This document shows, one piece after another, positions 1 through 12,378 of a stretch of DNA of 64,000 nt. Under the pieces are notes generated by a model, which saw only the letters and a list, made by a program, of their open reading frames with translations, made no database searches and was not told the DNA's origin. The position numbers and the translations under genes were made by a program. The stretch comes from Lineus longissimus (lineage: Eukaryota > Nemertea > Pilidiophora > Heteronemertea > Lineidae). Location of the stretch: NCBI RefSeq assembly GCF_910592395.1, contig NC_088316.1, positions 11,532,001-11,596,000 of the forward strand, in the 5' to 3' direction. Numbering within the stretch: position 1 is the stretch's first letter; every line of letters starts with the position of its first letter.

Positions 1-650
1 CGACGATATTGATGCTCCAAAACGGTCACAATATCCTAATATAAGTTCAACTTGAAATGTTCTCACATTAACTGAAAATACAGGGCATAGCCTACCTACT
101 CCTCAACCAGTGAGAATTTGTTTGAATACTTTGTTCCAAAGATTCCCAAATATCATATTTTGGGGAAGAAGTATATTTATTTACTACAATTAGTTTCAAT
201 TTTCAAACTTGAAATAATACAATTGTGACCCCATCGCATCGCCATACACGATAGCCAGAAGCAACACGTCATTTGAGGTAAAACTCGTGCTGGTCACGTT
301 CTGGCACATGCTTCAGCGCTCAACACATTGACAGGTCTGGCGCGACTCGATATCCTGAGTATAACGAAATGGTTGACTATACTTCATCCGCAGCGTTCAG
401 GGCATGTCTGCCCAAGGCATAAATCTTCCTCCTCCGTATGCGCACACATCCCCCTTGGTTTTAATACGTCAACGGACGGACAACCAAGTACCTAAAGAAA
501 TAAAAGAAGAAGACATGATACTCGGGAACCCCACCCCATCAACAGAAGGCACTATCAAAGCATCGACCCGACCATTCCCGGGCATAAATCAGGACACGCG
601 AAGGTTGCCGAATGTCGAGAACGCCTGTATACTCTGAATATTCAGTGTCG
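1..650. other. Upstream region, no gene seen
   Basis: Only short open frames with no recognisable domain or exon structure. It probably contains distal promoter sequence of the bZIP gene. Confidence 0.4.
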
Positions 651-706
651 GCCAGACCTGATCAACATGTGACCGGGTCGAGCAATCTGATAAGGCAAGG
701 TGCTTG

Positions 707-714
707 TGACGTCA
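707..714 (+). promoter_or_regulatory. Perfect CRE palindrome upstream of the bZIP start
   Basis: TGACGTCA lies about 115 bp before the ATG, so in the likely promoter or 5' UTR. This is the consensus for CREB/ATF factors and a weaker target for PAR bZIPs. Binding is inference. Confidence 0.45.
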
Positions 715-829
715 GTACACAGCTTAATATTGCATGTGTGTTGGTAATGTGGAACGCACTATTCGTCAACATTGGTTAGAAAGTACAAGTGTGTATAAAG
801 TATCTCGATTTTGCCTCATTTGCGTTAAA

Positions 830-926
830 ATGTCAAGCCTGCCGGTACCGTATCATGGGGCGATAACACTAAAGTCTCTATTGGAAAATCCAGACTTGCT
901 CAACCCTCCACAGCTGCACAGTGAAG
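830..926 (+). CDS. HLF/TEF/Pdp1: bZIP exon 1
   Basis: ATG at 830 opens 32 codons plus one base, ending CAC AGT GAA G before donor GTGAGT. It encodes a short N-terminus with LKSLLENP, matching the conserved N-terminal motif of HLF/TEF proteins. Other family members use several promoters, so other first exons may exist, but I saw none I could support. Confidence 0.85.
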
Positions 927-3900
927 GTGAGTTTTTTCTTATGATGAAATGAATAAATGGATTTGGCAAGTATGGGGCGCCGTTTGTGCAATAAATATTT
1001 AGCGTTTTGACAGGTAAAAACATAAATTTGGTTTCAGGGCTCATCTTCCTCATTGGCTTACTGGACATCAACAAAACAAAACCAATGAGATAGCGAGTGA
1101 TCAATTTTTCTAACCGGGTCAATTTTTGCTCCAAAATTGTTTACATTGTATCAATGTATGATTGACTCAATGACTGCCATCCTTGGGAAACAGCCATAGG
1201 GTCGGTGAAGCGAACGTTAACCCCTGATTTCCTCGGGATGATTGACTGCATGTTCACGTCTGTTCTGTTGATTTCTAATAGAAAAAACATGTCAGCTTGC
1301 CTCTGTCTCTGTGTGATGTCACCAATAGACGTATTCGAAGAAGACGAATCAGTGCCAAAACAAATCAAATGCACACACTCTGAACACCTTAGACTAGAGG
1401 GCCTTAGCCGACTTTGGACAATGGAGACACGGCGATCCTTTGTTCAAGGTAAAACGCATGACTGATCAGTGCCTAAACAGACTTATTCGAATTTGTCTGT
1501 TAAGTGGCCTCTTGATTGGTCAGGGAAGAGATGCCAAATCCGTACCCTATTTATCCCTGTGCACGTCAAGGAGGATACCGCGGTGACGTCACGGCTTTTC
1601 CAAGATGGCGCTGCATATTGTAAACAAACTCGATCCACAGCCAAGGGAAAATCAAGTCTTCAAACAAAGTTAGATTTTTCGCATCAAATCAGAGTTATTA
1701 GTACCTTTCTGCTATGAAATAAGTCTTCAGACAACAAGTTATCATTTGAATAATGAAAAGTGCTGTTTTGATGGGGAAAAATTGGGTTTTTAAAGCCAAA
1801 TAGCCGGGCACCGATCTTCCAAAATTAGCGATGGTTTCAAAACAGTCTTCCAGATATGGGGCAATCTCTTCATTATCATAATGGGATTTGGAGGCATGTT
1901 TACAGATTTTACAAGTTCGAGACATGTAGGACCTAAAACTCGCATAGATCCCCATAGATCCCCTCTATTTGTCGAGTTAGCGCCCCTGTAAGATCATGCA
2001 TTTTCGGACACTAGAACGAAATCTTCCTGCGGATATCGCGGTTTCGGTGATGATTAAAGGAGAAATTGACTGTTCTTAGAGTTGTATGGGACAGAAATGA
2101 GTTCATACTTCTTGAATACATGAATATATTATGATATGGGTGGGCTTCTAAGTCAAAACAATAACAAACTCAACTGCATCTCTACCGTGTATCGCGTAGT
2201 GCATTGCCTAGTGTATTTCGTAGTGTATTTTAGCGGAGACATTATTTCCGCACTTTGGCCACGCTAAACGTCTTTTTTATTCGTGGAAGTTAATCTGCTC
2301 TGTAAATTTTATTTTACACAGGAAGAATCCATACTAGGTATTGCAATATTTCATGTCTATTGGTGTTTTTGTGTACAGGAGCGCACCAGACAGTGGGACG
2401 TGGAGATGTGTTCAGTGCTGGTGCTGTCAGTAGACTGAATCTGATTGGCCATAGCGATCACTAATATGGGATGTGATCACGTGATATGACGTCACCGCGG
2501 TATCCTCCTTGTGTGCACGTGATCATGTCCCGCCAGCTTATTGGAAGGAGAGTGTAAATAAAGATCAGATTGTGTTATTGCCAGAGAATCTGGTATCTAC
2601 ACTCAGCTGTTCTGGAAAGGAGGATTGTTTACTTGCACATTGCACCTCATACCGCATGGTTGATATCAATATGGGGAGCAATTACTCCCTATTACACTGC
2701 TCTCCCCATGTATAACTGCAGCCAACGGATGAGGCGGCTGTGTTTCATGAACAGGAAAAGAACCCTAGGGAATCATTTCGTCGGTTTCGTTTTGTTGCAC
2801 CTAATTCAGTAAACCCTTCTCATTAGTCATTCAATGTAAAATTTAGAACTGCGAATATTTCAAAGACTGGCTTTCACAGAAGAAAATAGACCGCTCTCTC
2901 TCAGTCAGGCCCAACATTTTAAAAATCCAGAGGCATTCTTCAAAATATAACCATGACCCTCCATAGGTCTCTTATTTTCAACTCTTCATTCCTCAGATTA
3001 ACTTTCCCCTTGAGTTGCGAGAGAAACATACCGTAATCCCGCAAATATTTGAAGCCATTCTATTTCGGGGTTTTGTGGAATGGCAACTTCATACATTCTT
3101 TACTTCCCTGTAACAATAACTTCAATAAGATGTTCTTTTTCATGGCCATTATGTAAATTATATGTAAAAAATAAAGATGGTTTCTAATTTTAGATGACAC
3201 AGAAAAGAAGCTTGATGTTGACCTGTCCATCTCAAGACATCCCAGTTCTGCCTACCTCGGCGGCAGCCTCTGGGACAACACCATCTCTCTGGCAGACCCT
3301 GACAACTTCAAATTCGAGTTTATGGACCTGGAGGAATTCCTCATGGAAAACGAGAATGTTCTCCCTGATCTTTCCCCATCCAGCCCGCCGCTCCAGGTAC
3401 CCACTTCACCAGGATCAGTTAATAGTGCCCCGGCCTCTCCTGTCATTCTCGAGCCGATGCCAGTGATCCGTAACGGGAATCTACAGATGTCACCGCCTCA
3501 TATGTCATTCATATCGCCAAATACACAAGCTTCGATTATACCCGTGAAGCCTCCTCTTGGTAAGTTATGTCATCAAACTAGAAATTATTGCAAAAACTTG
3601 ATAACTTGATATTAAACTAACATAATGATATGTGGTGTTTTATCCGCTGACTGCTGAATCATTCGTCAGTAAGGGGTTAAAACATTGTAGAAATGTCCAT
3701 GAATGGTCAAGGTATAAGAAGGAGAAGGATATCTAACAGGAGGGACTATCTTCAAGACCTTGGATTTCTTGATCCCTCTTCTACTGTTAAATTTAAACCT
3801 TTTTACAATGTTTTGACCCTTCACTGACCCTTGAGCCAGTGGCCTGTGTTTATCATTGGAATATTTTGTCGAACATTTATTTATCGAACATGAAAAATGT

Positions 3901-6900
3901 TTTGCAGTTGTAAAGTGATTGAAATCAATATCCTAAAGATACCAGTACCAAAAAGATGTGATAGGGTTAGTAGGTTTTTTTAAAAGACCTTTACAAGAAA
4001 ATTGTAACAAAAGGGGATTTTTTTCCCAAGTATCTGAACCTTGGGAACTATTGAGCAAAAGATTGAAATTAAAATTTCTACTAGAATTGTCCTGTCGCCA
4101 TTATTGCAATTCATGAGCTGGAAATTGAAGCATTTATGTAATTATCTTGCGATTGTAATTGTTCAGCAATTATGGACTGAACAAAATTGAGAAATTTATG
4201 GTATTTAAAAACAAAAAAATTAATTTTTAAAGTGTTTTTATCTGTCTGCAAACAAAAAGTGTATGATAAAAACAGGAGTATTCTATTAGGATCAGTATCA
4301 GAAAATACTTAGGGAAGTGCATCCAGACTGTTGGGTAGAATGGAATGTTGGTGTACATTTTCGGAAGTATCCAATATGTGGATATACAGGTGCTGGCCCT
4401 CACATTTTTTCCCAAAGGCCCAGTTCAAGTATGACCCATGCTATGCCTTAAAAAGTACCATACTCACCGTAACTCTGTAACGGGTTGTCCATAATTATCA
4501 ACATTTTCAAAAAGCACAAAACATGCTCTAGGTGGGGGGGGGGGGGGGGGGAGTGACAAATGACCCTTTTGAACTTTTAATGAAATGTTGACAATATTCT
4601 CAGAAATTAACGTTTTTAGCTCAGCTGACAAAGTCAGCGGAGCTAGTAGAATAGCTGTTCAAATGGTGTCCGTCCTGCAATCCATCCATCTAGGGACCCA
4701 TCTGTGGACAAAATTGGACATTTCTGATTGGGAAGGCCTAGCCACTTCGTTGACGGTGCTAAATTAGGAGTTGCCCAAGGTGAACTCAAAAAACGAAAAA
4801 TCAGCGCGATCCGACCTGTATTAAGAGAATGAGGTCATTTCGCGTGTAGATTTCTTTCCCTTTTTACCTCGGTCCACAGAGCAAATATTGTTTTCAAATG
4901 TGGCTGAATATTTTTTAATATTTTTTCATTTTTTACTTTTAATGGAATTAATATGGTTTTCACCGCCAGTTGGCGCTGCAGGCACATTGACTGAATTTTG
5001 GCGATTTCAAATTTGGCGGTGGCTCAACTTTTTGCAAGCAGTGCCGCTGATTGGCCGATCGATAGAAGAGATGCCACCATTTAAAAATGGCGGTAGTCGC
5101 TGCTTCAATGAAGATGAGTGAACTTTCTCATGTTCAATCGGTTGATACTCTTTTAATCAACATGACCATGTACCTGAAATTTGTTTAGGTACTGAAAAGA
5201 GTCTATATAATTCAGATTTATCGATAGTTTTTTATAATATTGCGGAAATTTTGTGCACAAATTAGCGAAAGTTGGTGCTCGTCTCATGTCATTTTAGAGC
5301 GAGAAATTTGTTTCCGTCGATCTCTACCACTGAAAAATCGCTTGCATAGCTTCGAATTTTTGTGAAAATAAGTATCTGAACTTGGTTTCAAATAGTCTAG
5401 AGAGTTACCTTTGTGGTGATACATATGGTATGTGATAAATATTTGTGGAATTTGTGAAATTCGGTTTTCAAACGTGCCGATGATGCAAGCGATCTCGCGT
5501 GAATTTTGCAAGTCCTGATATGTCGACCGGGTGTCAAAAATCACTCGCCTAAATTCAATTCAAAGATCAAAAATAATATCTGAACTTAGTTTCAAATAGC
5601 CTACGCAATTATCATTTCGGTGATATATAATGCATGCATGTAATAATTGATTAATCTGCCTAAAACGCGCTATTAAAACGGCGAAAGATCGTGATAAACA
5701 CTCTGGTGGCGGTCGCACTAAATAACGACCGGTAGGGCCCGGCGTCTGGCGGAGAAAAAAAGGTAGCGGCCGGAGGTTGAAACGGGATTTTTATGCACTT
5801 TTAACTGTATATATATGTTGTTTGGATGTATTTCTAACAGTTCTGTAACTTTGATGACCAAGCTTGCGCCCAAAGTTGGTGAAATTGATGCTTGTTTATG
5901 GACTGCGCTAGCGACCGGAGAATTCGCCGTCGGCCATTTTGGCTACGGTCCCTGAGATGTTGTGGTTGGCAATTTTGCAACAAATTTCGCCATTTAGGCT
6001 ACGTTTGTTTACAATTATTTTGAAAGTCACATTATGACATCGTAGTATGAATTCCACTGCAGTTTCGTTACGCAGCAATGCTCATGTTTTTGGTTTGCAA
6101 TCCTGTACTGTCTGTACACTGCGCTGTGCATGGCTGTACTGTAGCTGTAAAAAAGACAAAAACCATAGCCTAGCCCTATAGGACAGGCTTAGAGTATAAC
6201 TCAACAAACAGGCCCTCATGATTCATTTGATGGACACCTTATTTGATAGTACCTCATCATTAAGTCCACTAGATCCTGTTCTGTCACATGTCGTAGACGA
6301 TAGACAATTTTCAAAATGTAGTACACCACTCGCTCATCTTTAAGCCCAGCTCTCGGCTCACATCATGTGGGCACGGTTGGCTGTTGAGTGTTATGGTTCA
6401 GTCTGTGAGACTAATTTAAAGAGGTTACACTTTTATTTTGAATTGGAAAACAGCCCACAGGACTGACTTTTCACTGAGTAATAAGTGTGCCCTTCGAAGG
6501 TAAAGTCTCTTTCTGGATTTGCTTCCATAGATGCCTTGTTCAGGATATCATCTGACCGATGCCTGATCAAGCACAGACTGTATCCGGTGGTGTACATTTC
6601 CCCGTCTATGTCACCCTTTTTTATTCAGTCAGTGTTAATTTCTCTTCTCTTTTTTTACAGATTAACTGTTGTTGTTGGCACATTTCAAGTCCAGGAAAGC
6701 ACTTGCTGTTCCCACATTCAGAGTGAGGTGTGCTTACTCGTTTTACTGCTTTCCATTCCCGGAGAGCGTTATCAAATATCTGCTGCAAGGCAACAAATAT
6801 CTGCCGCAAGGCGCTTCAAATATCTGCCGAAAGGCATCAAATATCTGCCGCACCAATAAAGTTCATTTTGTTAACCAACTCTTTATCTTCTTTTCTTCAC

Positions 6901-9900
6901 ATACAAAAAAGACCGTCCCAAACATTTGGCTGCATCCACTTCATCAATGTCCAGACAACAGTCGGTTCATTTGACCATTGTAAAGCACCAGGCCCCACCT
7001 CACAAAATACACTGTAATAATCATGTACCTTGTGTCCATGTGCATGTTATTAGTTCCACCTACGCTGCATGAAGACAAGGACTCCACTCTTTGACGTCAC
7101 CACACAACTCCTTGACGTCATCACACACCCCACTACTGCAACGGCAATAGAAATGACTTTACGTCATAATACCAGGGTGACGTCAACTCAGTACTTCAGC
7201 ATGCACTGATATAGCAAGAAGGTCTTTCGCATCAGCACTTCTGCGTGCTAGACGTTATAGCTTCACGTTGCCTCATAATAACGTTACCGACACACACTTG
7301 GCCCTTGCCTTCACCTATCCATTTCAGCTGAGCGCCAGGCCCTTGGGCCTCTTGTTGAAAGTACTCTTTCAGGAGGATAGAGGGGGCCTGCCAAAAGTTT
7401 TGTCTTGTTTTTGAAAATGTTGATAATATTAATTAAAAGAAACCAATAGATTTATTGCCCATTTAAAACTTCTGACCTTGGAGTTGGTGTTCTTTCTTCA
7501 GCGAAGCCCTCCCCCAAGCTTGACGTCAGAGCATCCCCTCCCACTGTTGACTTTAAACTGAATGAGCATGATGCTGTACTTGCCACGATTCCTGGTGAGT
7601 TTTTGCTTTCATTTATTTGTGTGATTTGAGCAACGATTGTTCAGGTATAACGCAATATGACTTGAATCGATGGGACAAGCTGGAGTGAAACCGAGGCGGC
7701 GTGAAAAAATCTCGCGTCCTGAAAATTCTAAAATCGTGGATTAACTAACTTAGAAAAATTCATTTCATTGGATGAAAAACACCTTTTAGATCTGGCTGTT
7801 TACCTAGCTTGTCATCCCCGTGTAGAATAGTCATGTTCATCATGCCTTAGCATTAGCTACCTCAAGCGCACAATGTCATAATTGCATAGCTAGCTACCGT
7901 AATGAAACAAGTTATTATTTTAGATTACAACCCTAAAGACGAAGATATAAAGTTATCTTCGATTCCTGGTAAGTTGTGAAGAATGTACAGTCATGGCAGT
8001 GAGATGTTAATTTTCATTGTTTCGTCGTTTGTACGGGTTTCTTCTCCATCATAACATTGAGCAGATTGGCGACTTGTACCTGTTGGCTACATCTGGAGCA
8101 TACTGTAAACCCTGAAATATATTGCGGCCATATTTTTTGCGATAATTTTTTGACGCCAAAAGGCGCCCAATGGGTTTACAGGAGGTTCTCCATCGTCTTC
8201 TTCCACCTCCTGCAGTCTTGTGCTGCCGGCTAAATTTGCCACCATGACTGCTGCAGGCACTTCATAAGGATCATCTCCACGTACTGCAGGGTCTGCGGGT
8301 CATCACCTCACTCATGGGTTCTGTATAAGAGCCTGCCTGGTGATGCTGGCCACTGGTTTTCGCAGTGTGTGACCAAGCCATCCCCATTTTCTCTTCAGCA
8401 CTTGGATTCTATTTTAAAACATCTAGATTTATATTGAACCGCAGTTTACAGTGTGCACTATGAGCCTACGGTGCCTCATTTTGAATTCAGCGGTTTCGGT
8501 GCCACCGTAACCGCTTGGTTTGGTGCAAAATATGGAAGCAGTCAAAAAGCATTTAAAACCACATGATTCATTATCAAATTTGCGATGTTTTAGGATAAAA
8601 ATTGATACCTCACTGTCGCTATTGATTGTCTCACCAAAACTGCTCGGGTGGAGCTAAAATGTTCACCAAAACCTCGACTCTGCCTCGGTTTTGGTCAACA
8701 TCTTAATACACCCTTGTGGTTTTGGTGACAGTGAGGTATCAATTCCTTAATCCTCCCATTTCCGTCTAGTGCTCCGCCATAAATCAATATTTGAGTCTGA
8801 TGGTGAGGATTTCCTTAATTATGTTTACAAAACTCTGGAGTTTGAATGAAGTGGATAGTCTTAAACCATTTCTCATAGTTCAAAAGGGGGGCCGATATTA
8901 GCAGATTCCACTGTTTGTCTTTTAGAGTACCTATTTTAAATACAAAACTGCTAAGAATTTTTCCCAGATGTGTCCTGGATTTCCTAAGTAAAACAGGCAG
9001 TAGGTAACCCAAAATGTTAAGAGTTTATCTTTCTCCTTTTCTCTCAACTTGCCTTGCCGTCACTCAGTTCAATTTTTTCAATGTATGCCTTTTGGTTCAA
9101 ACATTTGGTTCAAACCAGTGTAGGCACCAGACAATCCATGTGGAGTCCGTGGCGGAACTAATGTATGTAGGTCATGAATTTTTGTGCATCAGTGGCTTTG
9201 ATAACATAGTCAATAATAGTTGTACATAAAGCTTTATCTCCACTATTATTTGTTTACAAGCAGCGTTGGTTGAGCATGATAAGCCAAGATTTGGATTTAC
9301 TGCAGATTTAACCTTTTTGATCTCCTATTTCCTCAGACTGGAGACAAACTTGGTTGGGAATGACATAATGTGACCCACCATGGCAAAATGGGTCAAGGGT
9401 CGCACAGAAGTTGAGCCTAAAATGACACCAGGGCATAATAGAAGAAATTGATATAAGCCGCACTTACACCACCTGAAAATGGACCACCAATCTTGGTTCG
9501 GGAACCAATGCCGCACCATCGAAAATCCACCAAGCGCTTACACCAGCGCTGTAGCTAGTTATAAAATCCGGCTACAGATGGCGCGCAAACAATAAGCAGA
9601 ACGCAGAAAGCCAAGGCAGAAAGCGCCATTTCGAAAGCGCCGCCTGGAGCCGAACCATCTAACTAGCTAATTGCCGATCCATTTGCGCTTACACCACGAC
9701 AAAGCCGAGCTTTTAACAAGCCGGGCGAATTTGGACCATCAAGCTTGGTGGGACAAATTCGCTCGGCAATTTGTATCGGCAATGGATTGCCGAACCAATT
9801 TGTCGCGGCAATGTGGTGGTGTAAGTGCAATTGGTCCACCAATATTTCGTGGTGTAAGCGCAGCTATACTCAGATTTCAAAAAAGGCCAGACAATAGTGA

Positions 9901-12329
9901 AATGAAACACCAGTCCATCTCAACCTGTCAAGCTCAGAGCAACATGCGACTCATTTTGATGTGACCCGCCATGATGAAACAAGTAGCTTGACAGGTTGAG
10001 ACGGACTGGTTGTTCATTTCACTGTTGTCTGCCTTTTGTGACATCTGAGCGCATCAATTTCTTCTATTATGTCCTGGTGTCATTTTTGGCTCATCTTCTG
10101 TGCGACATGCGACTCATTTTGTCGTGGTGGGTCACATAAGGCATAGACCACCAGGTCTTCGCCAGCCTTGGCCCCGAATGACCCGACACCTGTTATCAAT
10201 GTCGACAATGAGACATGCACTAGTGTGTTATGTGCCAAGTTGACCATGACGACAGTCTCTGCATGTCCCATATGGTGGTCTGCAGCCTGTACGCATTCAG
10301 TAGAAAGAAATAATTTGAGAACCTATTTTATAGGGGTATAATTACTGGTGGTCCAGGAAAACTATGTGTTAAAGCGCATTTCCCCGACAAATACAATCTA
10401 TCTAGCCTAATCTAGCTAACTGATCTGCGCCAGATGAGACGGTTCATTTTCACCGCCCCAGGAAATGTAAAAAGTAGGCCGAATCGTTGGTGAAGTTGTC
10501 ATGCAGGCAAATTTGCTGAAAGTTGACGTCTGTATCATTTGTATTGCTGTCTGCACAACAGCTTGGTTTAAATTTAAATTCAGTGTGTATTCACTATTTG
10601 CGCCAAATTTAGAAATTTCAAATTTGAGTTTTACATTTTTGAATGAACAGAGTAGGCCTTTAAAAGAGGATATGATTGGTCATCGCTGATGTGTAATAAT
10701 ATCAGAGTTCATGGCTAGAGGGATACATCAAGAGGATACACAAATTAATGGTAAAACTTCTTCCCCGATCAGCCCTCCTAAGTTTTTCTCTGACTCTGAA
10801 CTACATTATTTAGTGGTGGCCGTCAATGTTGCAATTGCTGAATTAAAAGCTGATTCTAAAAAAGTGGAATGCTGTCATTTTCTTTAAAGGCCTACTGCTC
10901 TCAATAGTCTCATTTGATAATTTGAATATTCAACCTCAAATTTGAATTTGAAAAATCATTATAGTGTAATTTCGCATTGAATGTAAATTGCAACAATTCT
11001 GTTGTGTTGACCGATACAAATGTTGTAAGTGCCTAGATTCAGTGAATTTGCATGCATATTTATTTCAATTTTCTTGAGCCGCTAGTAAATTCATTCAACA
11101 CAAATAGTGTACCCTATTCATATATTTCAACTTGAAATGGCATTATTTTCCCCTCAGGTGAAGAAGAATTTGACCCAAGAAAGCGACCATTCTCTGAGGA
11201 GGAGCTCAAGCCACAGCCCATGATCAAAAAGTCCAAGAAGGTGAGACCCCCAATTGCGATGTCCATTGGCAGGAGATGTTTTCAGGTCAATGCCTAGATT
11301 AGGCTAGATACTTGATGCTGATGCTCCAAGTGAAGCATATTGGTCACCCAACATAATTCCCCTACTTTCTCCTGTCAATGGCAGTTGTGGAACTTGGGTC
11401 CAGTTCATCCCGATTGCCCACGTAATCTGCCCGCGCTATCTACCTTGCAGAGTCCATCTGAGTGCATGCCCTCAGCTTTCTCAGGGTGTGGCCAATTCCA
11501 CTTCTTGGGTAGTAGACTAGATAACTGTATCATAATAGAACTTTGGAACTTGAGGGTCTTCACAGAAATTGTAATCCCAGTCACTTGATAAAATATTTCC
11601 GCGATGGACGATTACTGTCTATTGCTTGAGCTGCTACTGTGACTAACAAATATGACCAAGAACAGAATTAACCTCTTGAATCCCAAAACTTGAAAATCCC
11701 GGGATCCCAGGGTGGTCACGTGGTTGCAAATTGGGTCTGACTTTCACGATGCATAGCACCTGCATACAACCGCCAAAGTCCTGTACCGAGGCGCCATCTA
11801 CCCAGGCATGCTCTAACTGACCCTTCTGTACATCAAAACATGCTAAAACAAGCAATAAACTAGCGTCCCAGCTGAAGGGAATAAAAATATCACTGAGACC
11901 AACCTGTCAGTCGTTGGGAAAAAACGTTATTTCAGAATGACCGACTGGTCGGTCACCGGGATTCAAGAGGTTAAGATAAATGGTATTTTATTGAGCGTTC
12001 CTCTAATATTTGTGAAAAATAATCGCAGCCCCGCTCCTCCAGCCTTGATATCTTCCTGAGAGACGTTTTCAATTTCGTTTTAAATGTGTCTTCATTTCCT
12101 ACAGGTGTTTGTGCCGGAGGACTGCAAGGATGACCGGTATTGGTGTCGTCGGCGCAAGAATAACGTCGCCGCCAAACGATCGCGTGACGCACGACGAATC
12201 AAGGAGAATCAGATCGCCTTGCGGGCGTCATTTCTTGAGAGGGAAAACGACGTCATGAAGGAGCAGTATGAGAAAATAAAACTGGAAAATAAGGTGTTAA
12301 AGGCGAGGTTAGCCAAGTACGAGTGCTAA
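830..12329 (+). CDS. HLF/TEF/Pdp1: PAR-domain bZIP transcription factor (HLF/TEF/DBP, Pdp1 group), six-exon gene
   Basis: Exons I can splice: 830-926, 3194-3559, 7502-7594 (alternative A), 7924-7968 (alternative B), 11158-11240, 12105-12329. All introns are GT-AG and phases agree (first four junctions phase 1, last phase 0). Predicted lengths are about 287 aa (A only), 271 aa (B only) or 302 aa (both). Landmarks: N-terminal [24 protein letters not shown] in exon 2, as in HLF/TEF; a Ser/Pro-rich middle; the PAR motif [18 protein letters not shown]; basic region [18 protein letters not shown]; then a short leucine zipper ending AKYEC. Family knowledge: nuclear factors that bind TTAYGTAA-like sites as dimers and often act as clock or metabolic outputs. 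The start codon is chosen because it opens the conserved N-terminus in frame with exon 2. HLF, TEF and DBP cannot be told apart here. Confidence 0.93.
1567..2511. mobile_element. 945-bp TIR transposon with 9-bp target duplication (Mutator- or hAT-like)
   Basis: Perfect 25-bp terminal inverted repeats (1567-1591 and 2487-2511; outer end CAAGGAGGATACCGCGGTGA) are flanked by perfect 9-bp repeats TGTGCACGT at 1558-1566 and 2512-2520. No transposase frame was seen inside, so it is non-autonomous. Each TIR ends in a CRE-like TGACGTCA. A 9-bp duplication favours Mutator-like transposition; an 8-bp hAT duplication with a chance extra match remains possible. Confidence 0.85.
3194..3559 (+). CDS. HLF/TEF/Pdp1: bZIP exon 2 (transactivation region)
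   Basis: Acceptor TTTTAG, donor GTAAGT, phase 1 to phase 1. It encodes LWDNTISL, then [19 protein letters not shown], equivalent to the conserved acidic MDLEEFL block of HLF/TEF, then a Pro/Ser-rich stretch. The correct reading frame is the one that joins exon 1. Other frames here are also open but have no family match. Confidence 0.9.
4533..4550. repeat. Poly-G tract
   Basis: Uninterrupted run of about 18 G in bZIP intron 2. Such runs are prone to length error in assembly. Confidence 0.9.
6766..6856. repeat. Short tandem repeat, about 20-bp unit
   Basis: Four imperfect copies of CAAATATCTGCCGCAAGG-like sequence in bZIP intron 2. The local open frames are a by-product of the repeat. Confidence 0.6.
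7502..7594 (+). CDS. HLF/TEF/Pdp1: bZIP alternative exon A
   Basis: Acceptor TTCTTCAG and donor GTGAGT; 93 nt, phase 1 to phase 1. The last 16 residues are [16 protein letters not shown], related to the shorter exon B that follows ([16 protein letters not shown]). Either exon or both can be used without breaking the frame. Exon A also adds a Lys/Pro-rich leader. Confidence 0.75.
7924..7968 (+). CDS. HLF/TEF/Pdp1: bZIP alternative exon B
   Basis: Acceptor TATTTTAG and donor GTAAGT; 45 nt, phase 1 to phase 1, encoding [16 protein letters not shown]. This is closest to the vertebrate HLF segment just before the PAR domain (ends LALSSIPG), so B looks like the ancestral form and A the diverged copy. 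Confidence 0.78.
8167..8404 (-). mobile_element. Decayed LINE 3'-end fragment
   Basis: On the minus strand it reads [16 protein letters not shown] then [13 protein letters not shown], the familiar C-terminal tail of many non-LTR retrotransposon reverse transcriptases. Frameshifts and stops follow. It lies in the intron after exon B. The clade cannot be fixed from this fragment. Confidence 0.7.
9369..9965. mobile_element. GTGACCC-family hairpin element interrupted by another element
   Basis: The left half (about 9369-9453) and right half (about 9866-9965) match an uninterrupted relative at 31616-31807. Between them sits an unrelated TIR element, so this is a nested insertion. The right end shares its GTGACCC terminus with the next copy at 9960-10136. 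Confidence 0.75.
9455..9865. mobile_element. Inserted TIR element, about 410 bp
   Basis: Ends are AGCCGCACTTACACCACC (left) and the complement of AGCTGCGCTTACACCACG (right). Internal repeats GGTCCACCAA and GGTGTAAG are also mirrored. Flanking ATA/TATA suggests a 2-4 bp target duplication, but the exact border is uncertain. No coding capacity seen. Confidence 0.65.
9960..10136. mobile_element. GTGACCC-family hairpin element
   Basis: Begins GTGACCCGCCATGATG and ends GTGGTGGGTCACA. The internal CTTGACAGGTTGAGACGGAC block is shared with the other family copies at 28394, 31616 and 33681. Non-coding. Confidence 0.75.
11158..11240 (+). CDS. HLF/TEF/Pdp1: bZIP exon with PAR domain
   Basis: Acceptor CCCCTCAG, donor GTGAGA. 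It encodes [20 protein letters not shown] and PMIKKSKK, the proline-and-acidic-rich (PAR) segment nearly identical to vertebrate HLF/TEF. It ends in phase 0 and joins the bZIP exon. Confidence 0.93.
12105..12329 (+). CDS. HLF/TEF/Pdp1: bZIP terminal coding exon (basic region and zipper)
   Basis: Acceptor TTTCCTACAG; 74 codons plus TAA at 12327. It contains [20 protein letters not shown], then the basic DNA-contact signature NNVAAKRSR, then a zipper with hydrophobic heptads ending [10 protein letters not shown]. The C-terminus stops right after the zipper. Confidence 0.95.
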   Translation: MFVPEDCKDDRYWCRRRKNNVAAKRSRDARRIKENQIALRASFLERENDVMKEQYEKIKLENKVLKARLAKYEC

Positions 12330-12378
12330 AAAATCCCGCCTTGTTTGCAATCGGCTATTAATTTTTAGTGTTGATCTA

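Noticed and set aside
404-637. Open frame upstream of the bZIP gene as a small gene
   Set aside because: No domain, no homologous feel, no splice or promoter context; length expected by chance.
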